Assembly (NCBI GenBank): GCA_938091165.1
Contig: CALKNK010000009.1
Coordinates: 67,365 to 131,364 of the forward strand
Length of the DNA: 64,000 nt
Direction: 5' to 3'
Origin: an uncultured Ilumatobacter sp.
GTDB taxonomy: Bacteria; Actinomycetota; Acidimicrobiia; Acidimicrobiales; Ilumatobacteraceae
In this document: positions 9,499 to 17,612 of the stretch, piece after piece
How the letters are laid out: each line of letters starts with the position of its first letter
Numbering within the stretch: position 1 is the stretch's first letter
Position numbers and translations under genes: made by a program
The notes under the pieces: generated by a model
Told to the model about the DNA's origin: nothing
Databases searched by the model: none
What the model saw: the letters and a program-made list of their open reading frames with translations, nothing else

Positions 9499-10632
9499 AT
9501 GAGCTCGCAGGCAAGCGACACTTCCATCAGATACGGCGTCGTCGGCGTCGGCATGATGGGCGTCGAACACATCCAGAACATTCTCGCTCTCGATGATTGC
9601 GTCGTGACCGCGGTAGCTGATCCTCACCCTCCGTCGCTTGATTCAGCCCAGCAAGCTGTTGGGGCTGATGCGGAGCTGGCAAAGTTCGGTACGGTTGAGG
9701 AGCTGATCGCCTCGGGGCTCTGCGATGCGCTCGTGATAGCTTCCCCAAACTTCACGCACCACGACATTCTGATTCCAGCAATCGAATCAGGCCTTCACCT
9801 TCTGATCGAGAAGCCGCTGTGTGCGACGCTCGATGACTGTCGCGAGATTGCTGACCTGGTTGCGACGCGACCGGTTGAACAAGTGATCTGGATGGGCCTG
9901 GAGTACCGATACATGCCGCCCCTTCGACGGTTGATGGTCGAGATCGCAGCGGGCACCACAGGAAATGTCAAAATGGTCGCGATACGGGAGCACCGCTTTC
10001 CTTTCCTCGTCAAAGTCGATAACTGGAATCGGTTCAGCAAGAACACGGGGGGCACACTCGTTGAGAAGTGCTGCCACTTCTTCGATCTTATGATCCAGGC
10101 CACTGCGAGCCGCCCCGTTCGCGTCATGGCATCAGGGTCGCAGGATGTCAACCACCTAGACGAGGTCTACGAGGGCGAACGGTCCGACATTCTCGACAAT
10201 GCTTACGTCATTGTGGAGTTCGAAAATGGCAGCCGTGGCATGCTCGATCTGTGCATGTTCGCAGAGGCGAGCAAGAACGAGCGCGAGATTGTTGTCGTGG
10301 GCGACAAGGGCAAGCTTGAGGCGTTTGACACGGAGTCGATCGTGCGTATCGGTCAGCGAACTGCAGATATCAGGAGTGGCATCAATGTCGTAAGCGAAGA
10401 GACGGTCGAAGATGCCAGCATCAGGCACCAAGGCCTGCATCACGGGGCGAGTTACCTCGAGCACGCCGACTTCGTTGACGCAATACGCTCCGGTAGGCCT
10501 GCCGATGTGACTGTGCTTGACGGACTATGGTCTGCCGCCGTTGGTTTTGCAGCGCACCGCTCGCTCGAGACCGGTCTTCCAATTGTGCTCGACGATCTGC
10601 CGCAGATGGTCGGAATCGGTTTCGGACGATGA
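9499..10632 (+). CDS. Gfo/Idh/MocA family oxidoreductase
   Basis: A 377-residue NAD(P)-dependent dehydrogenase of the glucose-fructose oxidoreductase family. The N-terminal Rossmann motif is GVVGVGMMGVEH, the conserved Lys sits in LIEKPLCATLDD, and the second domain contains NTGGTLVEKCCHFFDLM, which carries the usual active-site Asp/His pair. Members oxidise sugars, inositols or related cyclic alcohols, and the substrate cannot be read here. The stop overlaps the ATG of the downstream ProA-like gene by four bases (ATGA), so the two are translationally coupled and probably act in one pathway. Confidence 0.9.
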   Translation: MSSQASDTSIRYGVVGVGMMGVEHIQNILALDDCVVTAVADPHPPSLDSAQQAVGADAELAKFGTVEELIASGLCDALVIASPNFTHHDILIPAIESGLHLLIEKPLCATLDDCREIADLVATRPVEQVIWMGLEYRYMPPLRRLMVEIAAGTTGNVKMVAIREHRFPFLVKVDNWNRFSKNTGGTLVEKCCHFFDLMIQATASRPVRVMASGSQDVNHLDEVYEGERSDILDNAYVIVEFENGSRGMLDLCMFAEASKNEREIVVVGDKGKLEAFDTESIVRIGQRTADIRSGINVVSEETVEDASIRHQGLHHGASYLEHADFVDAIRSGRPADVTVLDGLWSAAVGFAAHRSLETGLPIVLDDLPQMVGIGFGR

Positions 10633-12128
10633 GTCGCCTCGTTGCATTGGCCACAGGTCAACAGATCGTCTTCGGTGGCGATCAAGTTGTTGAGGTTGAG
10701 GCCGAACTCGCCGACGCATTCCAAGCCGGTGATCGGCTCGTGGTAGTTCAGGAGGATGGGGCGCTCCTCCACATCCCAGCAAGCGAGTACGCCATCGTGG
10801 ATGCCGCCGTCACTGCAGCACAGGCAGGGTTCACGGAATTGGCTGCTGCCACCGATGATGCGATCTCCGATTTCTTTGAGTCCTTTGCTTCGAGACTCGC
10901 CGACAATGCAGTATTTGCGTTTATCGCCGCAGCTAATTCGCTGGATATCGATCGAGCCCGCAAGCGGGGCCGGTCCACCACCAGACTTGAACTGAGCGCT
11001 GCGATGCGTGCCGGCATGGTGGCTGGGCTGCGAGGCTGGCGTGACGCTCCGGCATCACGGGACGAGATTGTTCGGACCATTGAGCACAAGGGGTGGTCTG
11101 TTGAGGCGCGACGGGCTCCACTTGGCGTCGTCGGTTTTGTGTTCGAAGGCCGACCAAACGTCTTCGCAGATGCCTGCGGAGTCGTACGTAGCGGCAACGC
11201 TGTGGTGTTTCGCATTGGTTCCGATGCGCTTGGTACTGCCTCGGCGATTGTTGAGCACGCTCTTCGCCCAGCTTTGGAGGAATCTGGATTGCCCAACGGG
11301 GTCGTGCAGTTGGTCGAATCGGCAGCTCACAGCGCCGGTCATGCTTTGTTCAGCGATCGTCGCCTAGCACTTGCTGTAGCACGCGGCTCTGGCGCCGCAG
11401 TCGCTCAGTTAGGCGCAGTGGCCTCACAGTCAGGTATTCCGGTGAGCTTGCACGGGACTGGCGGCGCGTGGGTTGTTGCAGGGGAGCACGCGGACGCTGA
11501 CACCCTTCAGACCGTTGTGCAGCACTCGCTCGATCGCAAGGTGTGTAATACATTGAACGTCTGCGCTATCCCTGCCAGTCGGGCAGCTCAGTTAATTCCG
11601 TCCTTTCTTGCAGGGCTCGATGCCGCAGGTGAATCTCGCCTCGCGACGCCGCGGTTGCACGTTGTGGCCGGGTCAGCCTCCTTTTTGCCTTCTGAGTTGT
11701 TCAGTCGAAGCGTTGAAGTCGAACGAGCGTCAGGCACGGTTACCGAGTGCTATGCCACGGTCCTGCCTGAATCTGATCTTGCCATTGAGTGGGAGTGGGA
11801 GAACTCGCCCGAAGTGACCCTGGTGGTAGTCGAAGATGTTGGCCAGGCAGTGATGTTGTGCAACTCCTACAGCCCGCACTTCACGGCGTCGCTCGTGAGT
11901 AGCGATCAGCACGAGCACGAAAAGTTTTATGCCACAATTGAGGCGCCTTTTGTTGGAAACGGCTTTACGAGATGGGTCGATGGTCAGTACGCGCTCGACG
12001 CACCTGAGCTGGGCCTGTCGAATTGGCAAGGCGGACGAATGCTCGGCCGAGGGGCAATTCTGTCGGGTGACAGCGTGCATACCGTCCGCTATCGCGCAAC
12101 AGTGACTGATCACCGGACACACCGCTGA
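10629..12128 (+). CDS. ProA-like aldehyde dehydrogenase (glutamate-5-semialdehyde dehydrogenase family)
   Basis: A 499-residue aldehyde dehydrogenase-superfamily protein most like gamma-glutamyl phosphate reductase. Seen are APLGVVGFVFEGRPNVF (ProA nucleotide-binding region), SGNAVVFRIGSDA, and the catalytic Cys306 in KVCNTLN. ProA proteins are about 415-420 residues. Here about 55 extra N-terminal residues form a beta-rich segment rich in Val (ATGQQIVFGG, DRLVVVQEDGALLHIP). The usual C-terminal ProA signature (STQKLHARGPMGL) is replaced by LSNWQGGRMLGRGAILSG. The ATG overlaps the stop of the Gfo/Idh gene. No proB lies nearby. It may be a genuine but divergent ProA or an enzyme on another acyl-phosphate or CoA substrate. 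Confidence 0.8.
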   Translation: MSRLVALATGQQIVFGGDQVVEVEAELADAFQAGDRLVVVQEDGALLHIPASEYAIVDAAVTAAQAGFTELAAATDDAISDFFESFASRLADNAVFAFIAAANSLDIDRARKRGRSTTRLELSAAMRAGMVAGLRGWRDAPASRDEIVRTIEHKGWSVEARRAPLGVVGFVFEGRPNVFADACGVVRSGNAVVFRIGSDALGTASAIVEHALRPALEESGLPNGVVQLVESAAHSAGHALFSDRRLALAVARGSGAAVAQLGAVASQSGIPVSLHGTGGAWVVAGEHADADTLQTVVQHSLDRKVCNTLNVCAIPASRAAQLIPSFLAGLDAAGESRLATPRLHVVAGSASFLPSELFSRSVEVERASGTVTECYATVLPESDLAIEWEWENSPEVTLVVVEDVGQAVMLCNSYSPHFTASLVSSDQHEHEKFYATIEAPFVGNGFTRWVDGQYALDAPELGLSNWQGGRMLGRGAILSGDSVHTVRYRATVTDHRTHR

Positions 12129-12281
12129 CTGCACCAAATGTTTGATTACCCCGGGCATCGTTTTTTGTGCGCCAACCATGGGACCCGCAGCAATCCCGCA
12201 AAGCCTCGGTCTTCTCACAGCAGCCTGTGGTGCTGACCTCGGCGGGACTGATGTCGCGCTGGCGAATTCCAGCTTGACGGA

Positions 12282-13130
12282 CTATTCGCTGTACTCGTGA
12301 TCGGCTGCTGGATAAATCCCGGCCTCGACATCCTCACGGTATGCGCGTGTTGCGTCGAGCAGGGTCTCACGTAGGTTGGCGTACTGCTTGACGAATCGAG
12401 GAATGCGGCCAGAGCCGAACCCTGCCCAGTCAGTCCAAACCATGAGCTGTCCATCGCACAGCGGTCCCGCACCGACGGAGATGGTGGGGATCGATAACTC
12501 GGCCGTTACCTGGCCGGCGATCGCGGACGGCACCATTTCGAGCACAACGGCGAATGCGCCTGCCGCTTCCACTGCACGAGCATCGGCAAGCAACTGCTCG
12601 GCACCGTCACCGCGTCCCTGAATTATGTGGCCACCAAGGCCGTGCTCACTCTGCGGCGTGAACCCAATGTGTGCCATCACAGGAATGCCGGCATCGACGA
12701 TCTTCTCGATCTGCGGTGAACTCCGAACACCCCCCTCAAGCTTCACAGCCTGACAACCGGTTTCTTTCATGAACCGAATTGCTGTCTCGAGGGCCTGTCG
12801 TCTGCCATTTTCATAGGAGCCGAATGGCATGTCTCCAATAACTAGAGCTCGGCTGGCGCCTCGGACTACGGCGGCGGTGAGCGGGATCATCTCGTCCAGA
12901 GTGACCGGAATAGTGGTGTCATACCCGAAGACGGTGTTGCCTGCTGAGTCGCCGACGAGGAGAAAGTCCACCCCCGCCTCGTCAAAGATCGATGCTGATA
13001 GAAAGTCGTAGCTTGTAAGACCGGTGATCTTGATCCCGTTTTCCTTAGCGCTTTTGAAATGGCGGGTCCTCACACGCTTCAGCGCCGGGTCGCTTGCTCC
13101 GCTGCCGTATGGCCGTTGCTCGTCAGTCAC
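12282..13130 (-). CDS. panB: 3-methyl-2-oxobutanoate hydroxymethyltransferase
   Basis: A 282-residue PanB, the first committed enzyme of pantothenate synthesis, adding a hydroxymethyl group from methylene-THF to 2-oxoisovalerate. Seen are KITGLTSYDFLSASIFDEAG, VGDSAGNTVFGYDTT (metal-binding Asp), DMPFGSYENG, KLEGGVRSS, and MAHIGFTPQS. GTG at 13130 was chosen because the family similarity begins just after it. The open frame continues far upstream but with arginine-rich nonsense across the divergent CPBP gene. Its partner panC is on the same strand but separated by the inverted CPBP gene. Confidence 0.93.
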   Translation of the reverse strand: MTDEQRPYGSGASDPALKRVRTRHFKSAKENGIKITGLTSYDFLSASIFDEAGVDFLLVGDSAGNTVFGYDTTIPVTLDEMIPLTAAVVRGASRALVIGDMPFGSYENGRRQALETAIRFMKETGCQAVKLEGGVRSSPQIEKIVDAGIPVMAHIGFTPQSEHGLGGHIIQGRGDGAEQLLADARAVEAAGAFAVVLEMVPSAIAGQVTAELSIPTISVGAGPLCDGQLMVWTDWAGFGSGRIPRFVKQYANLRETLLDATRAYREDVEAGIYPAADHEYSE

Positions 13131-13180
13131 AAAGATCAGGTTAGACGCTCTGCGTCCGCGTACCCTGGTCTGCAGTTTCC

Positions 13181-13978
13181 ATGACAGCGTTCCCTCCGCC
13201 CACCGGCCCACCCGTAACGACCAGCTCTGCGCTAGTGGGACCGACTTTCGCTCCAGGCCGCGACCCGCATCCCACCCTTCCTGTCCAGGTAGCTGTAGGT
13301 GCGATCGTTGTGCTGATCGTCTCCCTCCTTTCTTCCAAGTACCTGCTTGACGCACTGATTGCATTCAAGTGGCCTGTGGCGGTCTACGTGGCGTTCCTCG
13401 GCGTTATCGGCTACGGCCCCTCGCTGGTATGGGCTCGTTATGCAACAAATCGATGGGGGAGCGGCCGCTTCTTCCGCGATGTTGGACTGGAACCAGAACT
13501 CAGTGACCTTGGATGGGGCCCGGTTGTATGGCTGGCAGCAATCGGTACGCAGCTTGCCGTGGGGGCGATTGTGCTTGGTTTCGGAGTTCCGCTAGAGAAC
13601 AACACCGATGGCATCAGCGAACTCTCCGGCGACCGAACCTATGTCATTTCAATCATCCTTACTGCCGTGATCGCTGCACCGTTCGTTGAGGAGATCGTTT
13701 TTCGTGGCCTGGTTATGCGGGGCCTACGCAGCCGTATTTCGGTCATTCCCACAATTGCTCTTCAGGCTGTGCTGTTCGGAGTCGCCCACGCAGACCCGGT
13801 ACGGGGGACAGGCAACGCAGGTCTCATCCTCGTACTTTCAGGTGTCGGCGCTGCTTTCGGAGGAGGTGCGTATCTGCTCAGACGGATTGGACCAACAATT
13901 GTGGCTCACGCCATGTTCAACGGCGTCGTGCTCGTGCTGCTACTGGCCAATGCCCAGGAGTGGCTGCAGAACAGCTGA
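13181..13978 (+). CDS. CPBP family intramembrane metalloprotease
   Basis: A 265-residue polytopic membrane protein of the CPBP (CAAX protease and bacteriocin-processing) family. The three motifs are present: VEEIVFRGLVMRGL (EExxxR), FGVAHADP, and a C-terminal HAMFN. About seven hydrophobic segments follow a Pro/Thr-rich cytoplasmic leader of about 30 residues. Bacterial members process prenylated or secreted peptides or have unknown substrates. The gene is divergent from panB (50 bases between starts) and convergent with panC (two bases between stops). It looks like an insertion or inversion into a pan cluster. Confidence 0.88.
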   Translation: MTAFPPPTGPPVTTSSALVGPTFAPGRDPHPTLPVQVAVGAIVVLIVSLLSSKYLLDALIAFKWPVAVYVAFLGVIGYGPSLVWARYATNRWGSGRFFRDVGLEPELSDLGWGPVVWLAAIGTQLAVGAIVLGFGVPLENNTDGISELSGDRTYVISIILTAVIAAPFVEEIVFRGLVMRGLRSRISVIPTIALQAVLFGVAHADPVRGTGNAGLILVLSGVGAAFGGGAYLLRRIGPTIVAHAMFNGVVLVLLLANAQEWLQNS

Positions 13979-13980
13979 GC

Positions 13981-14853
13981 TCAGGTCTTGCTACTTTCGA
14001 AGAGGTCGCGATTATCGATCAGCCGAACATCGCCAAACCGCACTGCTGTCGCGATACGTGCTACGCCGGGCACTCGCGGAATGCTGGCGAGGTCATCGAA
14101 TTCGATCAATGTGATTGAGTCGAACACAGACACGTACTCGAGAACTGCGGCATCTTCAGCGCCAATCACCGAAGTAGCAGCCCTGATCGTGTCGGTAAGG
14201 TCTTCACCGACACGAGCGGCAACGACTGCCGCGTCGAGCGATCTGGGTACCGCAACTGCAGCGGCACGTTCGGTGTTTGTCAGGTGAACGTTGCGGCTCG
14301 ATAGTGCGAGTCCGTCAAGGTCACGCACTATGGGGTGCCCCACGACGTCGATTCCGAATTCAAGGTCAGCAGCCATCTGAGTGATGATCCGAAGCTGCTG
14401 ATAGTCCTTCTCGCCGAAAATCGCTACATGAGGGCGAACGGCGCCGAATAGTTTCACGACAACGGTCAGAACGCCTTCTAAGTGGCCCGGACGCGTCGGT
14501 CCCTCCATCACAGCGCCGAGCGGACCCGGCACGACACGTGTTTGGAAGCCCATGGGGTACATCGAGGCAGCAGTTGGTGCAAAGACCGCCGCAACTCCAG
14601 CTTGCTCGCACGCCGCTACGTCGTCGTCGATGGGGCGGGGATAACCGTCGAAGTCCGATACCTCGTTGAATTGCAGCGGATTGACAAAGATCGAGACCAC
14701 AACGTCGTCGGACCGCTCCGCAGCGTCTGCGATAAGAGCGAGGTGCCCGGTGTGCAACGCACCCATGGTTGGAACAAGACCGATGCGACGCCCCGCAGTC
14801 CGGCAGTTGTCGGACCACGCTTGCATTTCGGCGGGGGTTGAGAAGATCTGCAT
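13981..14853 (-). CDS. panC: Pantoate-beta-alanine ligase
   Basis: A 290-residue pantothenate synthetase of the nucleotidyltransferase (HIGH) class that joins pantoate and beta-alanine using ATP. Seen are VPTMGALHTGHLALI (the HIGH-like HTGH), FVNPLQFNEVSDFDGYPR, GEKDYQQLRIITQM, and SSRNVHLT (KMSKS-equivalent region). ATG at 14853 starts the recognisable MQIFSTPAEMQAW, and further upstream the frame is arginine-rich and overlaps the preceding gene. The start lies two bases after the stop of the P1 peptidase, so it is the last gene of a ligase-peptidase-panC transcription unit. Confidence 0.94.
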   Translation of the reverse strand: MQIFSTPAEMQAWSDNCRTAGRRIGLVPTMGALHTGHLALIADAAERSDDVVVSIFVNPLQFNEVSDFDGYPRPIDDDVAACEQAGVAAVFAPTAASMYPMGFQTRVVPGPLGAVMEGPTRPGHLEGVLTVVVKLFGAVRPHVAIFGEKDYQQLRIITQMAADLEFGIDVVGHPIVRDLDGLALSSRNVHLTNTERAAAVAVPRSLDAAVVAARVGEDLTDTIRAATSVIGAEDAAVLEYVSVFDSITLIEFDDLASIPRVPGVARIATAVRFGDVRLIDNRDLFESSKT

Positions 14854-14855
14854 TG

Positions 14856-15950
14856 TCAGGAACGGTAGACGGACGGACACAGATCGCGGTACGCCGTGTG
14901 CGGCCCTATCGTTTTCGCAGCGAGCACGGCGTGCGTGCACGCCGCAGCAAAGGTGTCCGCAGCTGCTGCAAGAATCAGATTCAACGCCTGGTGGCGAACC
15001 TGCGAAGGTAACGGGTGCACGCCGGTGGCGAGTCCGAACACCGTGTCGCCATCTGTCATCAAATGCGCAGGGCGAACCGCTCTGGCCATGCCGTCGTGGG
15101 CTACAGATGCCATCTTCGACGCTTCAGCTTTATCGATCTGCGCAGAGGTCGCAACGACGCCAATTGTCGTGTTGAGGCTCTCGTTGACTCCCAAACCTAA
15201 AGGAGTGGGATCCATGAGCGCTGCGGCAAGCAAACGTCGCTCGTCGGCCGGCGGACGACGCAAATGAAGCCCGCTTGGTTGCCACGGCAAACCTTTGACC
15301 GGGTCGATGACTGAACCATTTGAATTCGCAACGGCCAGGGCGCCGATAGTGACTTCGATGTCTGACCCGGTGGCCAATCCGCTGGGCTGTCCTGCAAGCC
15401 GTACCGTCATGGATGCCGTGCCGACACCACCCTTCAAGCCTGCAGCATTGGCTCCGGTACCGGCTCCGACGGACCCCCACTTGGTCTGGGCGCTGCGTGC
15501 GTTGCGGGCTGCCTTTGACCCAAAGTCAGCATCAGGTCGATTAGCGCCGTTCCCTCCTCTTCCTAAGTCAAAGATCACCGCCCCTGGAACGACAGGAACG
15601 ACAGGTTGAATCCCCGCACTGCGGCCGATCGGGAACCCGAGACCACGTTCCTCAAGCCATGACATCAGTCCGTAGGAGGCCGCAAGTCCGAAGGCGCTGC
15701 CACCACTGAGGCAGATGCCGTGGATCTTCCGCACTAGATTTTGTGGATCGAGAGCATCTGTCTCTCGTGTTCCTGGACCACCTCCCCGGACATCGACGCC
15801 AGGTGTTGCGCCACCTGCGGCAATCACGACGGTGGTGCCTGTCTGCCACCCGCGGCCGACCCGCTGAAAGTGCCCGACGTTGATGCCGTCGACGTCGGTG
15901 ATTGATCCAAATGGCAGTTGATCGGTGGGGCCTCGACGTGCCGAAGTCAT
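14856..15950 (-). CDS. P1 (DmpA/S58) family self-processing peptidase
   Basis: A 364-residue member of the DmpA/P1 family of N-terminal-nucleophile aminopeptidases, which cleave themselves into two chains. Seen are DGINVGHFQ near the N-terminus, GGGPGTRETDAL, CLSGGSAFGLAA, and WGSVGAGTGANA. The probable autocleavage site is Asn260-Thr261 in NTTIGVVATSA, giving a Thr nucleophile. DmpA uses Ser, so the Thr assignment is from family pattern. The ATG overlaps the stop of the upstream acyl-CoA ligase (four bases) and panC follows two bases later. Beta-alanine-releasing peptidases (BapA) belong to this family. A supply of beta-alanine to PanC is an attractive but unproven reading. Confidence 0.85.
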   Translation of the reverse strand: MTSARRGPTDQLPFGSITDVDGINVGHFQRVGRGWQTGTTVVIAAGGATPGVDVRGGGPGTRETDALDPQNLVRKIHGICLSGGSAFGLAASYGLMSWLEERGLGFPIGRSAGIQPVVPVVPGAVIFDLGRGGNGANRPDADFGSKAARNARSAQTKWGSVGAGTGANAAGLKGGVGTASMTVRLAGQPSGLATGSDIEVTIGALAVANSNGSVIDPVKGLPWQPSGLHLRRPPADERRLLAAALMDPTPLGLGVNESLNTTIGVVATSAQIDKAEASKMASVAHDGMARAVRPAHLMTDGDTVFGLATGVHPLPSQVRHQALNLILAAAADTFAAACTHAVLAAKTIGPHTAYRDLCPSVYRS

Positions 15951-17578
15951 AGTTCGGCGTGCTCGCCGGCGACCCATTGCTCGCGGAGTTTGTATTTCTG
16001 GATCTTGCCCGATCCGGTAAAGGGAAACTCATCGACCAAGAACCACTGACGTGGTGTCTTGTGCGGAGCAAGATGCTCGCGGAGATAGTTGAACAGCAGC
16101 CCTTTGTTGACCTCGTATCCGGGTGCTGGGCGGATGAACGCCCCAACAGTCTCGCCCCAGCTGTCGTCTGGGAGGCCGACAATCGCCACCTCTCCCACTG
16201 CCTCATGCTTGAAAAGCAACTCTTCAAGTTCCTTGGGGTAGATGTTCTCGCCACCGCGAATGATCATGTCCTTGAGCCGACCCTCGACCGTGCAGTAGCC
16301 CCGTGCGTCCATTGCGGCAAGATCGCCAGTATGTAGCCAACCGTCTTTGTCGATTGCCTCCTCAGTGGCATCGGGCATCTCGAAGTACTCATGCATCACG
16401 TGGTACCCACGCGTCAGGTACTCGCCGACCTCGCCGATCGGAAGAATTTCTCCTGACTCTGGACTGACAATGCAAACCTCGACGTTAGGCATCGGTGGGC
16501 CGATCGTGCGGGCCTTATCTTCGATAGTGTCGGACGGCCGGGTCATCGAAGCAACCGGAGAACACTCGGTCTGACCGAAAACAATGGTAAACGGCGCTCC
16601 GAGCTCGTCTTCGAATGTGCGAACTAACTGCTCAGGGACCAATGAGCCGCCTGAGCAGAGAGCCTTCAGAGACGTGAGGTCCGCTTCAGGAAAGTCCGCG
16701 TGCTCCAGAATCGCTACGAGCATGGTGGGGACGCCGAGCATGGCGTTGGAGCGGTAGGTCTGGCTGAGTTCGATCACCAGTCCGGGGTCAAACAACGGCA
16801 CCAGTACTTGGGTGAGCTTCTTAGACACGCAGCCGAGAACGGACAAGGCGCTCCCGCCTGTGTGGAAGAGTGGCATGGTGGCCACGTAGACATCGCCGTC
16901 GTCCACGCCAAGGCGATCGACGCAGTGGTGACCGTTGTTGATGAGTCCACGGTGATGAAGGAGGGCTCCCTTGGGAAAGCCAGTCGTACCTGAGGTGTAC
17001 TGCAACATCACGGGGTCGTGGGGCATAACGGTGGGCAAGTCGCCGTCGAAGTCATCGCCGCTTGCAAGAAAGTCGGCCCAGTCGTCAAAGCTAACGACAT
17101 CTCGAAGATTGGGGCACTCGGGCTGAGTTTCGATCGCTGTGGCTAACATCGGATTGCCGCGGTGCGACGGAACTACGAAGAGGGCCTTTGACTTGGATTG
17201 CGTCAACACGTAATTGAGCTCGTGACGCTGGAATGCTGGGTTGACGGTGACGATGACCATGCCCGCCAGGGCGCAGCCAAATTCCAGCAACTCCCACTCG
17301 GGAATGTTGTGCGCCCAGACTGCGATGTGATCGCCGGTCGAGTAGCGGGCTAGGAGCGCCCGAGCAGTGCGCTCGGCATCCGCAAGAAATTCGCCGTAGG
17401 TCCATTGCCGACGTATCGACGCATTCTCGCCGGCGGCTAGCGGGATGCCCTCAATGAGCGCAATTCGATCTAAAGCTTCGGCTGCGGCTTCACGGAGCAA
17501 ATCTCCAATGGTGATGTCGCGGACCGGCGGTGTCGTTTGGCCGACGGCATAGGATTCAGAAAGAGGTGTTGCGCTCAT
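15947..17578 (-). CDS. Acyl-CoA synthetase / AMP-dependent ligase
   Basis: A 543-residue adenylate-forming enzyme. Seen are the P-loop-like YTSGTTGFPKG (residues 194-204), the acyl-site region VFGQTECSPVAS (A5 motif), HTGDLAAMD (A7), GRLKDMIIRGGENIYP (A8), and the catalytic Lys in GSGKIQKYKL (A10). Length and sequence style fit fatty-acid CoA ligases of the FadD type. ATG at 17578 gives a sensible N-terminus, and the frame extends upstream only across the divergent gene. It is first in the ligase-P1 peptidase-panC unit and divergent from a crotonase 34 bases away, which suggests shared control of acyl-CoA metabolism. Confidence 0.9.
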   Translation of the reverse strand: MSATPLSESYAVGQTTPPVRDITIGDLLREAAAEALDRIALIEGIPLAAGENASIRRQWTYGEFLADAERTARALLARYSTGDHIAVWAHNIPEWELLEFGCALAGMVIVTVNPAFQRHELNYVLTQSKSKALFVVPSHRGNPMLATAIETQPECPNLRDVVSFDDWADFLASGDDFDGDLPTVMPHDPVMLQYTSGTTGFPKGALLHHRGLINNGHHCVDRLGVDDGDVYVATMPLFHTGGSALSVLGCVSKKLTQVLVPLFDPGLVIELSQTYRSNAMLGVPTMLVAILEHADFPEADLTSLKALCSGGSLVPEQLVRTFEDELGAPFTIVFGQTECSPVASMTRPSDTIEDKARTIGPPMPNVEVCIVSPESGEILPIGEVGEYLTRGYHVMHEYFEMPDATEEAIDKDGWLHTGDLAAMDARGYCTVEGRLKDMIIRGGENIYPKELEELLFKHEAVGEVAIVGLPDDSWGETVGAFIRPAPGYEVNKGLLFNYLREHLAPHKTPRQWFLVDEFPFTGSGKIQKYKLREQWVAGEHAEL

Positions 17579-17587
17579 GTCACAACA

Positions 17588-17602
17588 GTACGCATGCCGT
17601 AC
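17588..17602. promoter_or_regulatory. 15-base palindrome in divergent promoter, candidate operator
   Basis: GTACG-CATGC-CGTAC is an inverted repeat with 5-base arms and a 5-base centre. It lies inside the only 34 bases between the start codons of the acyl-CoA ligase (minus) and the crotonase (plus). TetR- or GntR-type regulators of fatty-acid genes often bind such sites. No regulator gene is adjacent, so the function is inferred from position only. Confidence 0.35.
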
Positions 17603-17612
17603 GTTCGCGATC

